Origin: Xiphias gladius | Taxonomy: Eukaryota; Chordata; Actinopteri; Istiophoriformes; Xiphiidae | Reading direction: 5' to 3' | NCBI RefSeq assembly: GCF_016859285.1 | Contig: NC_053412.1 | Coordinates: forward strand, 3,973,289-4,037,288 | DNA length: 64,000 nucleotides | Shown here: piece by piece, positions 34,925 to 49,200 of the stretch | Layout: each line of letters starts with the position of its first letter | Numbering within the stretch: position 1 is the first letter of the stretch | Made by a program: the position numbers and the translations under genes | The notes under the pieces: generated by a model | Databases searched by the model: none | Told to the model about the DNA's origin: nothing | What the model saw: only the letters and a program-made list of their open reading frames with translations

Positions 34925-36965
34925 TAGGAAATAGTTACATAAAATATAGCATTAAAGTCTAGTGTAACAGACAAAATTGCACACGGTAATAATAATAATA
35001 ACAATAATATTAATAATAATTACCAAAGTAACACTGCTGGTAACCATTTCTCTTTACAAGGGAACCAGGAACATTTAAGGAGAGAGGTGAAGCATGACAG
35101 TCACACTACAGTCTGACAGTACAAAATGTGGGTATAAATACTGGACATCTAGAAAAATACACAAGTCCTCTTCAGACTCTCTTCATACAATATTAACAGT
35201 TTCATAGAAAAATTGAAACACACAGTCGGCTCTGTTGATTAGCACCAGCTGGTCAAATTCCAGGTAGAAATTTGGCGTAACTTCAGCCTAAAGTTCAAAT
35301 ATGTCTTTCAAATAAAGTGATAAAATATTTTAGTATTAGCTCTTATTGATCAAAATAAAGACTTTTTAAAAACAAAACAAAGCAAAAAAAACAAAAAACA
35401 AAAAAAAACAAGAACCCCTAAAGAATTCCATAAGAAAAGATACATGCCATTTTCAAACAGCAGACTTAAAACCTTGGTTGAATGATTGGCAAACAATGTA
35501 CATCTTTTTTTTGTTTGTTTCTTTATTTTTCTACTTTGCATATATCAATCAGCAATGCCCATTCTGATATTAACTTATAGCAATTTTTATATACAAGGTA
35601 ATATACAACTATGAAAGGAAAACTGAGGTTTGGAGAGTTCAGGTTTGCTGTGCTACATGAGAGTATAAACTAGACTGTGTGGATTGTGGAGTTTTGTATC
35701 AGGAACTCAAAAAGAAAAAAAAAAAAGAAACAGACTGAGTGTTATTTGTGTTTGTCAACATTTTCCTGATGGCTCTATTTTAAGTCTTACAATCTACATT
35801 AGTCCAGTATGTTCCCTGAGCTACCAACAATGACACTGGGTGCGTTCAAGCCAAAAAGTTGGTTGTTTGCTGTACCTGCGTATCAGTCAGACACTGAAAC
35901 ATCGTTACAATAGTGAATGTACCACGTGGAAACGTAATAAGCCGTGCGTCAGTTGGCATCATGAGATAATCTGCCGTTAAAAATGAGTTTTGTTAGCTGA
36001 GGGGTGATCATTTTCATGTCACGTGAAGAACATTTGTCAATATTTTCTGCTTTGTTTGCCATTATCGGCTGCATAACTGCTGAAACGATCACACGCAGCG
36101 ACGCGATGGGCAACAGGTTTTACCTTTAAAATGATTTCAAATGATCAGAAATTATGATTAAAAAAAAATTCCTTCAAAAAAGAAGTAGACAAAGCTGAAC
36201 CAGGTGTATTATTATGAGTTGTGATTCATCGTGGGCAATTTTCTTGGGCAACTTAAATGGACAACATACTTAGCAGCAAAACATACAAATGACCCCTCTG
36301 GTTTAAATCTAGTTTCCCCAACCAACAGGAATTCAATCAAAAGCAACACTTTTGTTGCAACTGTACGCCAATGTTGCCCATCACCGTTGTCCCAAGAAGA
36401 TGCCCAGCCTTATCACTGCGTGAATAATTGCTAATAAATTCACTTTACACTCCTTACAAACTTTGTACATTTTTTTTTGTTACAGTGCAATGATAAAAAG
36501 TTCCCCAGCATGGGGAAAAGAGATAACTACAAAATTGCAATGAGACAACGTTGTGTAATGCTGTCCAGTCAACCACACCCAGAGTCAAACTATTCAAAGT
36601 TCTGGTTCGATGCCTGGGTTGAGGTTTTATCATTGTGTCCCCAGCTCTACTAAGTGCTTTGTGTCGTATGCAGAGAGGACAGGGCTCCATGTGTTGAGGC
36701 AGGGCTGCAGTCAAGAACCCGTCAGTCCAGTCTGAGTCTTCTACGAGACCAGGCTGCCTGAAAACCCACTCTGTAGGCCTAGCATACCCTTCAATATCCA
36801 ACCAATCAATGCATGGACCTTCGAAAGGAAGAGGAGAACTTGAAAAGGCAGGAAAAAGTTGGTAATGGCCAAGAACACAAAGTGATGTCTAAGTGGCCCT
36901 AAAACCTGACTCAAGACGTGGACCGGACTCCTTCACTGCAGCCCTACCTTCTGACTCTTTGCCCC
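34925..36965 (-). other. probable nckap5 3' UTR
   Basis: No gene intervenes between the nckap5 stop and the candidate polyadenylation signals. The sequence is A/T-rich with an (AAT)n tract near 34986-35020. The extent is inferred. Confidence 0.35.
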
Positions 36966-37280
36966 TCACACGTCATTGGAGCCCTGACTGGTGCAGGAGG
37001 AAAAGCTGTCATACAGCGAGTCGCTCAGGGAGCCCACTGGATCTGCCCCGGGCTTGCTGGAGAAGCTGGAGGAGGAGGGCTCGTCCACCTTGCAGCAGTC
37101 CTCCGCGCTCTTCCCGGCGTCGGCGTGGCAGTCGCCTCTGCGGCCGCCTAAGCCGGCGTCTGGGTAAAGGCTGCCGCTGCTGGAGCTGCTGTGATTCAGC
37201 TTGTTCAGGGACTCTAAAGAGAAGTCGAGAGAGCCCGGCTGGTTTGCGCCGACGGGCATTTTCTCCAGGGGAATCTCCTT
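36966..37280 (-). CDS. nckap5: nckap5 last exon
   Basis: Acceptor CTACAG. Encodes KEIPLEKMPVGANQPGSLDF, a Ser-rich stretch, and SLYDSFSSCTSQGSNDV-stop. Further exons between this and 45122 cannot be excluded, but the phases (0/0) join directly. Confidence 0.9.
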   Translation of the reverse strand, partial: KEIPLEKMPVGANQPGSLDFSLESLNKLNHSSSSSGSLYPDAGLGGRRGDCHADAGKSAEDCCKVDEPSSSSFSSKPGADPVGSLSDSLYDSFSSCTSQGSNDV

Positions 37281-40200
37281 CTGTAGAGAAAAAAAGGAAC
37301 ATAGATCAATAGAGAGCAGAATTTGTGCTTAAGAAACATGATTTCCTGCATCATGATTAACGTTGAATGTTTGTTGCACTGTAAGTAGAGCATTTCCTTG
37401 TCTCCACACTCACTTCTTTTGCTTTGACAGATACACAATAAATACCAAGAAGACAAGTAAGTCTGACATTGCACCATGTAACTCATCTCGTTTGCAGTGT
37501 TGTGCTGCAAAGCAATGAGACTGACGCCGCTTGAGACCATGATAGTGATCTATATTGAGATTTTTATCACGCTCAAGGACCAAATGTATGTCTTGCGTGT
37601 TGGCAGACGTGCATCTCTGGGCATCTGGGCTCACACACTCTCCCTGTTATATTAACTGCGTTGTATGATGTATTATTTCTCTTATACAGAATTTGACAGT
37701 CTGCTTTATAGATTAGCATAATCCGGAAGGTGTTACTCAAGGGAAACGTTACATCTGAAGCTGCTATCTTTTAACACTGCTTCAGTCAGCAGGGGTAGTT
37801 TCATCCGGAATGCGCTAATGATTAGAGGGCGACGTGTGCTTGGAGTCGTGGCAGTTCAGACGGTGCTAAAACTGAGAAATGATATTATTGTAGGTCTTAT
37901 CACTGGACCAAATGGTGTCATCACATCTGAGCCTGTCGGTCTTTTTCGAGGGTGCACGCCTTCAGGCAACTCAGCAGTGATTAGACTCAACAACAAAAGT
38001 GCAAAGGCCCCGCATTAACCAAGTGGTACGTGACGAAACAAAATAATGACACAAAACAACACATAAACCTAAAAATAGTCACTTGTTGTTTAAGATGTGC
38101 CAACTCTTTGAGCATACTTCATGATTGCTACTGTATGCCTCAAAAGGCACTTTAGGGAGCTAGTTAATGGGGCATCCAAACCCCTCCGCAGAGGCTGTAA
38201 ACAAGATTCTCTGCTTCTCCTATAGCAATCCCAGCCTTGGAGAAGCAGCTATCTACACAGGTATTTTTGCAGGGGTAAGTAGACAGAGGACTAGCTGGAG
38301 GGCTCAAGCAACCCCCAGGGAAGCTCAAAACCTGGACTATTTGGCATTTCGCCGCGAGGCGCGTCTCCCCTCAGACCTAAGCCCAGAACTGCTCCACACA
38401 AGAAGCATGAACACATAAACATGACTTCATCGGTAATACAGATCTGAGCGCTGTTAAAGTGGTAAAAACTTCGACATGTTGGCAATGGATCCCGCAGGCT
38501 TTCTTTGATCTTAAAAGTTGCCAAGTTTCTTCGTCACCGACCTCATCAAAACGCTACCACGCTAGAAGACCAAAAGCAACATTTAGAAGCAGGTTCTGCA
38601 AATGTGGGTCCACGTGAGTCTCATGACTTCATCAGTACAAATGCTGTAGGCAAGTCTCCCCAAACAATAAAACCTCTAGCTGTTGCAGTAAAATAAAGCG
38701 CCGTCTGCATAACATCTTACTGCGAGAACCACCGACAAATTTTTGGGCCTTTTTTTTGTAAATTTCCCTTCCGTTTGAAGAAATTTTCTGCACACCCTCT
38801 GAAATCAGGTTCCAGAGCCTGCATTTGTTATCACATTTGTCCTAATTATGTGGGACCATTACAGAAGAAAACAAATCTTTGTTTGCAAGATAACAATTTT
38901 AATAGCTCTCCATTCTTTTTCCTGTATCTTTTACTTTTCCCAGTCTTATAGTCACATCATTTTAACAGCCTAATTAGCTACTTTTGTGGTGGAACGGATT
39001 TGGTTCATTAACAGGTGAAACTACAATAGATGCAAACAATTTCATTAATTGATTCAGTAAAATTTGTTCTAATTTGGGATTTTATTTAGATGCAACTGCC
39101 TGCAATGGTGACTTCGCAGCCATTTTGGAGCTTACAGTGCCCCCCTGCCACTTTTTCTGCATTTTCCAGAATTTTTCCTGACAAGTGTGAGTTTTTGCAT
39201 CCAGCTGCATGTAAGGCTGTGGGGAGTAAAAACAATAGTGATAGTTGTTTTCAGTTCTGGTCCTCATGGTCTTGAAGTCTTGCTGGTTTGCTCTCCTACA
39301 AACTAGCTAATGGCAATCACCTGCCATCCCAGGTGTAAACTATTCTGTGACTAGGGGCTGGAATGAAAGCAGCAGGACTCTTAGCCCACAGGTGCGAGTA
39401 TGAGAACTACTGGTACTGTACAATAATTGCAAGACAGCTCTGTCTCTGGAACATGTCTCGTGAGTGCATCGAATTCTGGTTTACTGAGGTTTTCTTAGAG
39501 GAAAAGAAAATAGTTTTCAAAAATATGAGAAATGTTTGTCAGAGATCTACGCAAAGTACTGTCAAAAGGAACAATGATTTATTTAAATATTTGTGCAAGT
39601 ATGTAAGAAAAATTCTAGTTTGCATGATTTGATTAACTTCAGAGGTTGAGCTTAGAAGGTAACCGTGAAAAAGATCTAATCATGTCATACTGTGATTATG
39701 TATTTTGATGCAGAATCAACCTTGCGCCCCAGAATCCCATCTGGCCCCATTAATGTGCACTGATGTGGCCTTTCTTAGCGGGCATACTCACAATTAATTT
39801 GTAAAGAAGACATAATCAAAAGAAATATTAAAGGTAATTGTGGCCAAAGGGGACATCTGACTCCCATATGATCTGAAATGTTGAGCAGGTTTTTGCAGGA
39901 GTGGAGGAGGAGTCCAAATTAAGCCCAGGCGTCGAATGCAGATCAGACTTGTTGAGTTTTAGTTTAACACCCGCACACTGCTGTTCATAACATCACTGTT
40001 TTTTATGTCATTGTCAGCCATAAAAAAACGTTGTTTCATGGCTTTGGGAAATGAAAGAGTGTGGGGCGTGATGGGGATCAGTGATTACCAGAGCTGTGTG
40101 ACAGTGAAAAACAGTCTTCAAGTCCTAGCTCTCTCAGCTAGCCCTCCCCTCTATGTCCCTTTTTGGTCGGTAATAAGAGGAAAAGAAAGGGCAGTGGCTG

Positions 40201-43200
40201 TGTTATCGCTGATTGGATTTGATTTTGGAGGAACACAATTACCAGCAGATCGAACTTTCCCGGCGCGGGTCCCTGTACCACCTGCGAGTGCAGCCAAAAT
40301 GATGGCCACACACATAACTGAAGCTGCAGGCAGATATCTCGGTGAGAGCGTCGCACTTGAAAACACAAGGGGCCAAATCGACAATAGGTTCTGCATCGCA
40401 TGTCACTAATGGGATGTCTAAACTTGAATTCAGTAGACCTGCTCGCTACAACGGCTTATTGGGAGGGTCTTTTATTGTAACTTGAGCCAGACATGTTTTC
40501 TCCTTTTCCCCCACTCTTATGTATGCTTCTGTTTTTACCTTGATATTTTTGACTTGTATAAATGGTGAAATAATGCTATTTATTTTATCTTATTTATTTA
40601 TTTTTTGCAATAGCCATTCAGTGTATTTACATTCAGTAATTACTTCTCTATTTTTTGTCATTTTTATTGTTGGTGCTGGATTCAGATCACATACCTGAAG
40701 CATGAATGTATTCCGGCCCAGTTTTATCTCACTGATAACACTGATAATAGCTAATAGAAAATGGAACATTTCCTATTGCTGCTGCTTCACATCAAAAAAA
40801 CGTTCAACCTGCGAGACACGGCAGGGCTTATATTGAGAGACAGCCACAAGAAACGCACTGTATTTATCACAAAAGTTAGTAATGACAGTGATCGTTCATC
40901 AAAAATGCATCTAAAAAAGCTACGTGGTTATTTTAGGTTTATTTTGGCCTGACCTTGGCATTTAATGAGATTGTGGGAGGGATTTGGACCCAAAAAGGAA
41001 ATGATTAGTGACCTGGACCGGGTCTTAATACAAACAGGTTTGCATTTAGCACAAATTGAGGCATGACAAAGGAGACCAGCGAGTGACAAATCTCGGCATT
41101 TGTGCTAATTCTGATTTTAAGTGTTTTACAATCCAGTAAAAGAAGCATTTAAAAATGTGTTTTTTCCATCTGCTAAAACATCAGTTTACTAGATATCATC
41201 AGCTGGGCCACTGAATGGTTAATAGAAGCTACTCATTATCACTCATTATCCATAAGTGTGACAGTGTATGCAGATAACACTATGTTCTATGACCAGTAGA
41301 TTTCCTTAGCAAGGTGTCTTGTGTCCACTGGAGGCAACACATCTTAAGTTCGGTTTGCTAACCATTAAGTCAGGAGGGAGAAAGTAATTGGAAAACTCAC
41401 GTTGATACTTTCCATTGTTATCTAGTATCTGAATCTCATTTGCAAGAAACGTCACTCACATCGTGTCCGTGGTATTGTGTAGACTGAGGCTGATTCTGAT
41501 TTCGCTTTACAATGAGGATAGCGGTGAAAAAAAAAACCCCAATACATGCAAATGAAAGATGGTCAATGTCTCAGAAGACGAGTCATCTTTGACGTCAACA
41601 CTGTGCGAAATTATTTGATCACAGGCCAGTGTGAGGAGGTGTGATAGCAGGTTCTCGCTTTCTGTTCCTGGGTCTATTCCGTTTGATTTTCCTGTGCCAT
41701 GGCGGCCAGCAATGCCACCAATCTGACAGCAACTCTCGGGGAGCACATATTACCGCCGCCGATACCTATTTGTGCACTGATATTGCTATAGTTTTGGTTA
41801 TCCAGTAACGCTATTTCAAATTACACGTCGACCGGACTGTTGCCTCTCCCTCGCCATGTAATCATTACTCAAGGTAAAGCTGTTACCGCGCTCCAGGAGA
41901 TGCTGCGCATGCTGATTTGTCGTACACCGGCTTTGGACCCAGGTCACATAACCCCCAGGATGCTCCCTAACTTCAGTGATCCTACGCCTCGGCTAAATTT
42001 CTTGTGTTGTTTTCCTGCAGCAATTTCTCTCTCTCGCATGAAGACAAAGGATTGAAATAGGAGGAAAAAAAGGGTGAGTAAGTAGGAAAGGAATGAAAAA
42101 ACGAGAAGTTAGTTTGGGAAGGGAATTCAAGGAAAAAAACAAAAAACAAATGTGCGGATAGTCTAGAACAAAAGCGAGAGAAGTCAACTGAGAAGAGCAG
42201 ACAAAAAGAGAATAGTACAGGAGAGACAGAAATAGAGAGAGGCGAAACTGAAAGGAAGACAAGAGAATACTTGGGGAGAAAGAGAGACTCAGTGGAATGA
42301 GAGGATAGAAGGAGAAGGGGCGGGGGCCGCCGTTAGCGGGGCCGTCAGGTGCTGTCAGGATGATGAATGGGAGGCCAGTATGGGCTGTGAGGGCTCTGAT
42401 GGGAGCTGCTGAGCTTTACATCACTCTCCTGAGTGTTTGTGAAAGGTTATTCAAGGCGCTTAAATCACCGGGCTCTGACACAGGCCCGCCACCAGCCACA
42501 AAACTTCCCCAAACTGCAGCCAGCGACAATGTCTCCCGAGCCAAGAGCTCCGGAGCTGCGACAAAAGGAGCGCGGTCACACAGGTAAGGACGTGCGCTCG
42601 AGAGGTGAGGAGGTGGTGACACGCAGATGGATCATCCTATTCAGAAGAATAATGTAGGGTAAATGGGTTCAGCAGCAGCCATCCATCATTAGGGCTGGTT
42701 CACACTTTAGGAATAAGGTTATTGTCAAAATTAATGTCAACTTTGCAGGAAGGTATAATTCCCCTTTCCAACACAGAAACTAGGAAAATCCGTATTTGTA
42801 CCCGTTGCATTTAATTATTTAGTCATAAAATCGCTGCAAAAACTTCTTATCAAGTCATTTTGGTTTAAATTGAGTCTTCAAAGTCTTAATTTCTCACAAA
42901 TGGCGAACAAGTCTGCCTCTGCAGAGGGATGTTTCAAGTATTTCCTAAAGTCAGGTTAAAGTTCTCTTGATTCTGCAGCAGTAACACATCTTATTCTTCC
43001 TTGTTGTTCAGAGACAGACACTCATCTCTGGAACATTCTTGAAGTGAGCCAGTTTTCTTTGGAGACAGGTTGAAATATTTTTACCGCGCCAGCAGATTTA
43101 CTTCACTTGTTTTCAGAAAAGAAAGTTAAGGGGGAAAAAAAGAAAGTACAGATAGAAATGGCTTGATAGATGGGTTTTTTTGATGATTACTGTCGACACT

Positions 43201-46200
43201 CATACAGTATGCTAAGGAGCTAAATTGAGCGTCCGCTTTCGTGATTCCGTACCCTTAGATGGAAGCGACATCTAGATGCACAGTAGCAGGGGGTGTCCAC
43301 ATACTCTTGGCCACATATTTTATATACATTAAATAATTGTGTTTTTTGTTTTACTGATGCATTACCACATAAGCTCCTTTTACTGTTGCAGCTGGTTAAG
43401 TTGTAGCTCATTTTAACTACTGTATACTCTGTCGGGTAGTTTAATCTATAATAATGCATTATGTTTTATAAACCGATGTTTTTAATGTAGAATCTTAATC
43501 TGCAAAGTTACTATAGTTGAGAAATAAATGCAGCGAATGAAAAAGAGAGATATTCTCAAATGTAGAGGAGCGACTATATAAAGTATCATAAAATCACATC
43601 ATTCAAGTAACAATACCTCCAAACTGTTCTTAAGTACAGTGCTTGAGTTCCATCACGGGACGGGACAGGGGAGAGGGTCGTAGTGGGAGTTGAACTCTTG
43701 ACCCCTCATTTTCGGTGCAGTCCCTTTAAGCACAAGGCCGCCCCACTACCCTCGGAAATGTAGCCTGCCGCCACCAATTAAATGACAGACAGGTTTGAGG
43801 ATGCGACAAACAGAGCTTTGTTTGCTGTGTCGCGTCTCCTGCACGTCAGTTAATGGAGTTGTGCTTGCAGCTCGGTTGCGCAGCACCGCATCGCTCGCCG
43901 CGCCGCCCCTCCGCCGGGACCCGGCGGCGAATCAAAACTCGCTCACGCGAGCCTCGCCTCCGGTTCAAGTGCGAGCACCGAACCTCGCTTTGTTAAACAG
44001 AGACTCTGCCTCATGCAATAATGTAACACTTGAGTGAAAATTCCCTTTTTGCTTGAGGAGGTCACATGGTCCAGTCGGCTACAGCACACTCGGAGCTTAG
44101 AGGGATTCAGTCTCGCTTGAGTGTTGCTCAAGGACACTTTAGCAGTGTTTACCTGCCGAATCGCCCCGGTCTTTCTACTCGAAACAACACCTTACATCCC
44201 AACCAATTTGTCATTTTCTGGTAAACAATGGTAAAATGTAATGCGGCTCAGAAGGAGGCTGCCCTTGCTACAGTCCTGTAGCAAGGGCTGAAGCAGTAAG
44301 CATATTCCACCTTCCACCCAATAATCCTGCATAACTATTCTAATAAATGGGTGTCAATGCATTACAAATAGTCTAGAGCCGATCCTGGTGTTAAAGTCCA
44401 GGATGACACCAGAGGTCAAGTATCAAGAACACACAGAATAAATTCAGCTTTTCTCCCACCTCTCATACACAATTGTTTTTTGAACTTTTTGAACGTGTTG
44501 AGTCAGACCCCTTCTCTTTTTTTTTCAGAATATGGATTTTTGCGTCGAGGTGGGTGTCGGGGCAGCAGCGGCGTATGAGAGTACGGTGCGGCTGTCCCCT
44601 AGAGTTTAGCCATGCGGGCTGGAGGCCATTTCATGGTCTCCGATTCTCATTTGTCATTCAGCAACGTTAAATACTTGTAGGCAAATACCCGCTGACACAA
44701 GAGGCTGCGGCGATCGAAAGCAATTAGACGACTTTTTCTAGGAAAATCAGCAAAATATTCCAACGGTAGAGAAGAAGAACCTTGGAGAACAATCAGCACA
44801 GTGCACACTGCATTATCTCCTTAGTATAGTATACTGAGGCATAACAATTTATAAAGGTCAGTCTAAAATAACAAAAACAAAATTCCTCTTACAGTAAACG
44901 AGAACTTCAGGACACCACTTAGCAGAATGTTAAATGTCTGAATAAGTGCCTTCAAAAAAGTGAATAAAGCAAGAAACGCCACAGCTTACAAAGCTTCCTG
45001 GGTATCATAAGAGGGTGTAATGACCGATAAAATGCTTGGTAGGAATCCGCAGCACGCCAGTAGAGCATCTTTTAAGAGTAAGACCGACGAGTTGCGAGAA
45101 GTGAGCTGCTCTAATACTCACACTGAGCCTGTCCCCTGCTTTGCCATCGAGGGATGACTCTTTGTGCAACAAGTTGTACTGGGAAATCCTCCTGCTGTCC
45201 TTCTCCAGATGCAAGAACATGTCGTGTTGGTAGTAGTCCATGATTGAAAAGGATTTCTCCACGCTGCTTCTCTTCAGGGTCTCCTCGTTCTGGTCGACTG
45301 TGGACGGATACGTTTGGGCGCGGTGGGAAATGAGAAAGAAAAAAGGGAAAGAAAGAAATAAAGCATCTCAATAGAATTTGCAGGCGCCATGTTTATAGAT
45401 GAGTGAAAATGACCAAAGGAACTTCATTAATCATGTGGTAATTTTAAAAGTTTCAACCAGACCTGAGTCGCTCTTCTTGGTTCTGTTGATCAGGGTCCTT
45501 TGTGGCGAGCTCAGAGTACTTCCGCTTCCCTCGAGTTCAGTCTCGGTGTCGCTGCTGCTGCTGCCCGAGTACGTGCACACTCGCAGGGCTCGTTCCTATC
45601 AATGGTCAAAGAGGCAGAGTCATTTTAAAACACAGGTACAAAGCACATTCAAAAACTCAGACGGGCGCTATTATGCTGATGCCGGTGGAAGGAATAAAGA
45701 GTGAAGAAAGTGAACAACAACAAAAAAAAAATCAAACAACGAAAAAATCTTTAAATGCAGTTTTTGTGCAGAGTTCAATGGAACAGTGCTTCGTTTTCCA
45801 GCCAGTTGTTGGTAAATAACATTTTTCTGGACAGAATAACTTAACTTTTGCCAGGCTGTGCTGTGTTTAAGGTCTCAAAACATTCATACTTTTTTTTTAT
45901 CAGACCTCGGGTACTTAGATGTACATGGTGATTGCTGAATTAAAGTCTTACAGGACAGTTTAGCTTAACAAAAACTTTGTGAATACTCAGTGCTAATGTA
46001 TCTATCACTTACCAACCTGGATAAAAGGTCCATGTACATTAAATACAAAAAATGTTTTACCGTGACATTGTGTTAAATTCGGGGAATTCTATTGGTATTT
46101 CCTGATGTCTTTTCACTTTTTTAAGACCTGGTAATATGTCCATTTTGAAACGTTTCACACGGATCTCTGCATATAACAATGTAAATGACTTACACCGGGC

Positions 46201-49200
46201 ATATCATAGTCCTTGGTTTTCATCTTCCTCTCTGGTTCTCTTTCTTTGTCCTCTGTGGAGATGTTGCACCGTGGAGCGCACAGACTCAACCTCTTTGTCC
46301 TGATTGCATCTTTTGGTCAAAAGAGACAAAAGAGAAATGAGTCACAGTAAATAACAGAGGCTGTTTTGTATTCACCACATGGCCGCCTCCTGTAATGCAT
46401 GTGGTGGTGGCAACTGGAAAACATCATTTGAATTCTTCTAAAGTGAAAGTCTTTGCTTCTGCAGACGGACTGATGAAACACAGGATGAGCACATCCATTC
46501 AACCAAAACCCATCCAGCTGCCTACACAACCCTTTTTTCTGCATATAATGGAGCTGCACAACATCCAAGCTATCAAACATTAATGGTGTGCACCCCGTGA
46601 TTGTTCCCAGTCATGACTCCTGGCGGTCCAGATGTAACAGCTTTCAGCTGTCTGTCCTGAATGACGAAGCACTGCCTTATTATCACTCTGACTACCGTTG
46701 TCTCGGACAGGCGCCAGTTCGATTGTCTCTCTCGGCATTCAGCTACATAACAATAACAGTCTGCTTTTGGCCAGTGCTCTCCGTCTCCATCTGAAAAATC
46801 TGCATCAAGATAATAAAAGTCCTTGCACCTCCTTCCTCTCGCCTAATAGGGAAAAAAACAATGTGACAGACGCAACTCTTTTTCTGGCATCTTTTAGCTT
46901 TGTGATGCTCCATCATGGTGATAGAAGGGAAAAAGTGGTACAACACAGGATAAACATGCACAGAATATGTTTAGGCTCGTCTAATCGACTTGTTCCACGG
47001 GGAAGACTCAACAGGAACGGCTCTCCACTCAAATTGCTGCCTCTGCACTGCAACCGCAGCCACGAGGTGAAAGAGATGCAGGCTAATGTCCTGTAAGCAT
47101 AGATCTCTGGGTGATCGCTCATCCCTGTGCGTTATTGTAGCTTTAATCAGCCATCTGATTGCATCTCACCCACCACTATTCTGTTGTGCATCACAGCAAA
47201 CAGCAAGGCAGACGGCGCTTTATGATTTATGGCTGTGCTGACGTGCTTATCTAATTGCATTTGTTAGTTCCCCCCGAGGCACGGGAGTGTGTGGGTTTTC
47301 TATAAGGACACAAGGAAGGTTTTGTCATCTCAGCTGAGTATCGGACGTCAGTGTTGATACATTAGCTCCAGAATTAGTTAAACATCAAGGTTCTTTAAGT
47401 CAGAGTACAATAAACAAAGCAAATTCCTCCTGTCTGCTTGTCTGGAGGCCTTGAGTGCTCCGGAGCAAAATGTGTTAACATAAAGTACCACAGCATTCAA
47501 TATTTCACTTACGTCCAAGCTGTCTAAGGTTTTCAAGGCATGGCACAGTAGCGTTTACAGACATACATTTCAATTTGTTTTCCTCCTCGAACTCGATCGA
47601 GGACACCAATTTCGAAAAACAAAGGCATTGTTCTTCTCTGTCATGTGGTGCCATAACCAGCTAACAATGATAATCGAGTTGGCTCAGATTAGAATGAACT
47701 GGCACTGACACAGAGCGGACAGGACACAGCGCTGAGGAATATGAGGATTTTTCTAGAAGCACCAGTTAATATTAAACTAACAGGCACAGAAGTGAGCATC
47801 GTTTTTTCTGAAACATAAATCCCCAGCAATGTTTGAAAAACTAAGAGGTTTATTTATTCACACTAACTGCTCTTTTGAAGATATGTTCAGAATCCTCAAA
47901 AGCTCATTTCCAAGTTGCAACTCCGTTTCCTCATCCAAACAAAGATGTTTTCCAGAAACAAATTAAAATTAAAAGTTTAATTATTGGTTATATTTCATCT
48001 ACACTAATGTTGCTTTTCGTTATTTAATGCTTCATACGTAATCACAGGTTGATATTTTACTCGTGTTGTTAGGCACAGGATGGGGCTACTTAAGACAGAG
48101 CTATTGTACAACATCTTAGTGGTTGTTCTTGACTCACCGGAAGTTGCTAATTTTGGCAGACGGCTCTGGGTGTCCTGGGCGCTGCTGCTGCAGGTGACGG
48201 CGGAGTCGGACAGGGAGTGACCCATGCTGGTAGGGGCATGCAGGTGTGTTTTTGGGAGGGAAGGCACTTTCACATCGGGGTGAGAGGGGTCTGGGTGGGA
48301 AGAGGGAGGCCCCGGATCGAGCTCAGACGAGCCGGCGCTCACCCCATCTGGGCTGGATTCAGATTTTGGGATGTGGCGACCGCTGGCCCGGGTGACGGAA
48401 TCGGGGAGAGGGAAGGTGCCGATCCCGCTGTCCAGGGTTCTCATCTGACAGCCGGAGCCTAAAGTGACAGGGAAAGGAGTGTGACGTCTGGGAGAAGCAG
48501 GGGCCAACAACGAAGGAAAGGAAAGGAGGGTTTGGATTTACATGCAACGGAAGGGGTTGTGAGTAAAGAGCGCATCTGTAGCAGGTTCAGTAACACATAG
48601 CCGGTAGGAAAAGAGAGAAAAGACAGCAATTTTATTTAATATAGTAATATTTAGGAAAGAAAACAGACTATTCACTTCCAGTGAATAGCCTCCACCAGCA
48701 ACCCGGGGACTTGTTTGCTTAGATTCATCAGAGTGCATTCTGGGTTGTAATCAGGAGAAAGGACGGCGAGTAGCAACAGATGGATGTTGTTTAGAAACCA
48801 CAGTTTGCAGATCCTTGACTCAGGCTGGAACAGATGGACGGCAGTTTAGCACAGCCCAGGTCCTTGGAACTGCGAACGCTAATGATCAACAGTTACATCG
48901 GCTAATTATTAGTGGTTTGTAACTTTTTGCTGAGAAAGAATTTGTAAAAGTGAAAAAACATGTACTGGTTCATCTTTCTGTGTTGCCGTGGGGCAGATTT
49001 AGGTTGAAACTGAACTCCATTACATTATGTCTTCCACCGTTCGCCTTGGAGATGAGGAACCCTCATCATTGTTCTGTGTATTGGTAAGTAAAGCAGACCA
49101 GCATTTCCCCCCCCCCGTGTTTTTAGGGGTGGATCAATGTTGACAGGCTCTCCTTCTCAACTATATAGCTCTGTCTCACTGGAATTCACAAACATACTCT

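Larger units (their letters stand above)
37281..45121. other. nckap5 intron before the last exon (7.8 kb)
   Basis: No convincing exon seen. It contains a G+C-rich, possibly conserved stretch at 42300-42600, a Tc1-like terminal remnant at 43270-43320, a tRNA-like SINE candidate at 43675-43750 and a further degenerate repeat at 44050-44200. Confidence 0.55.
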
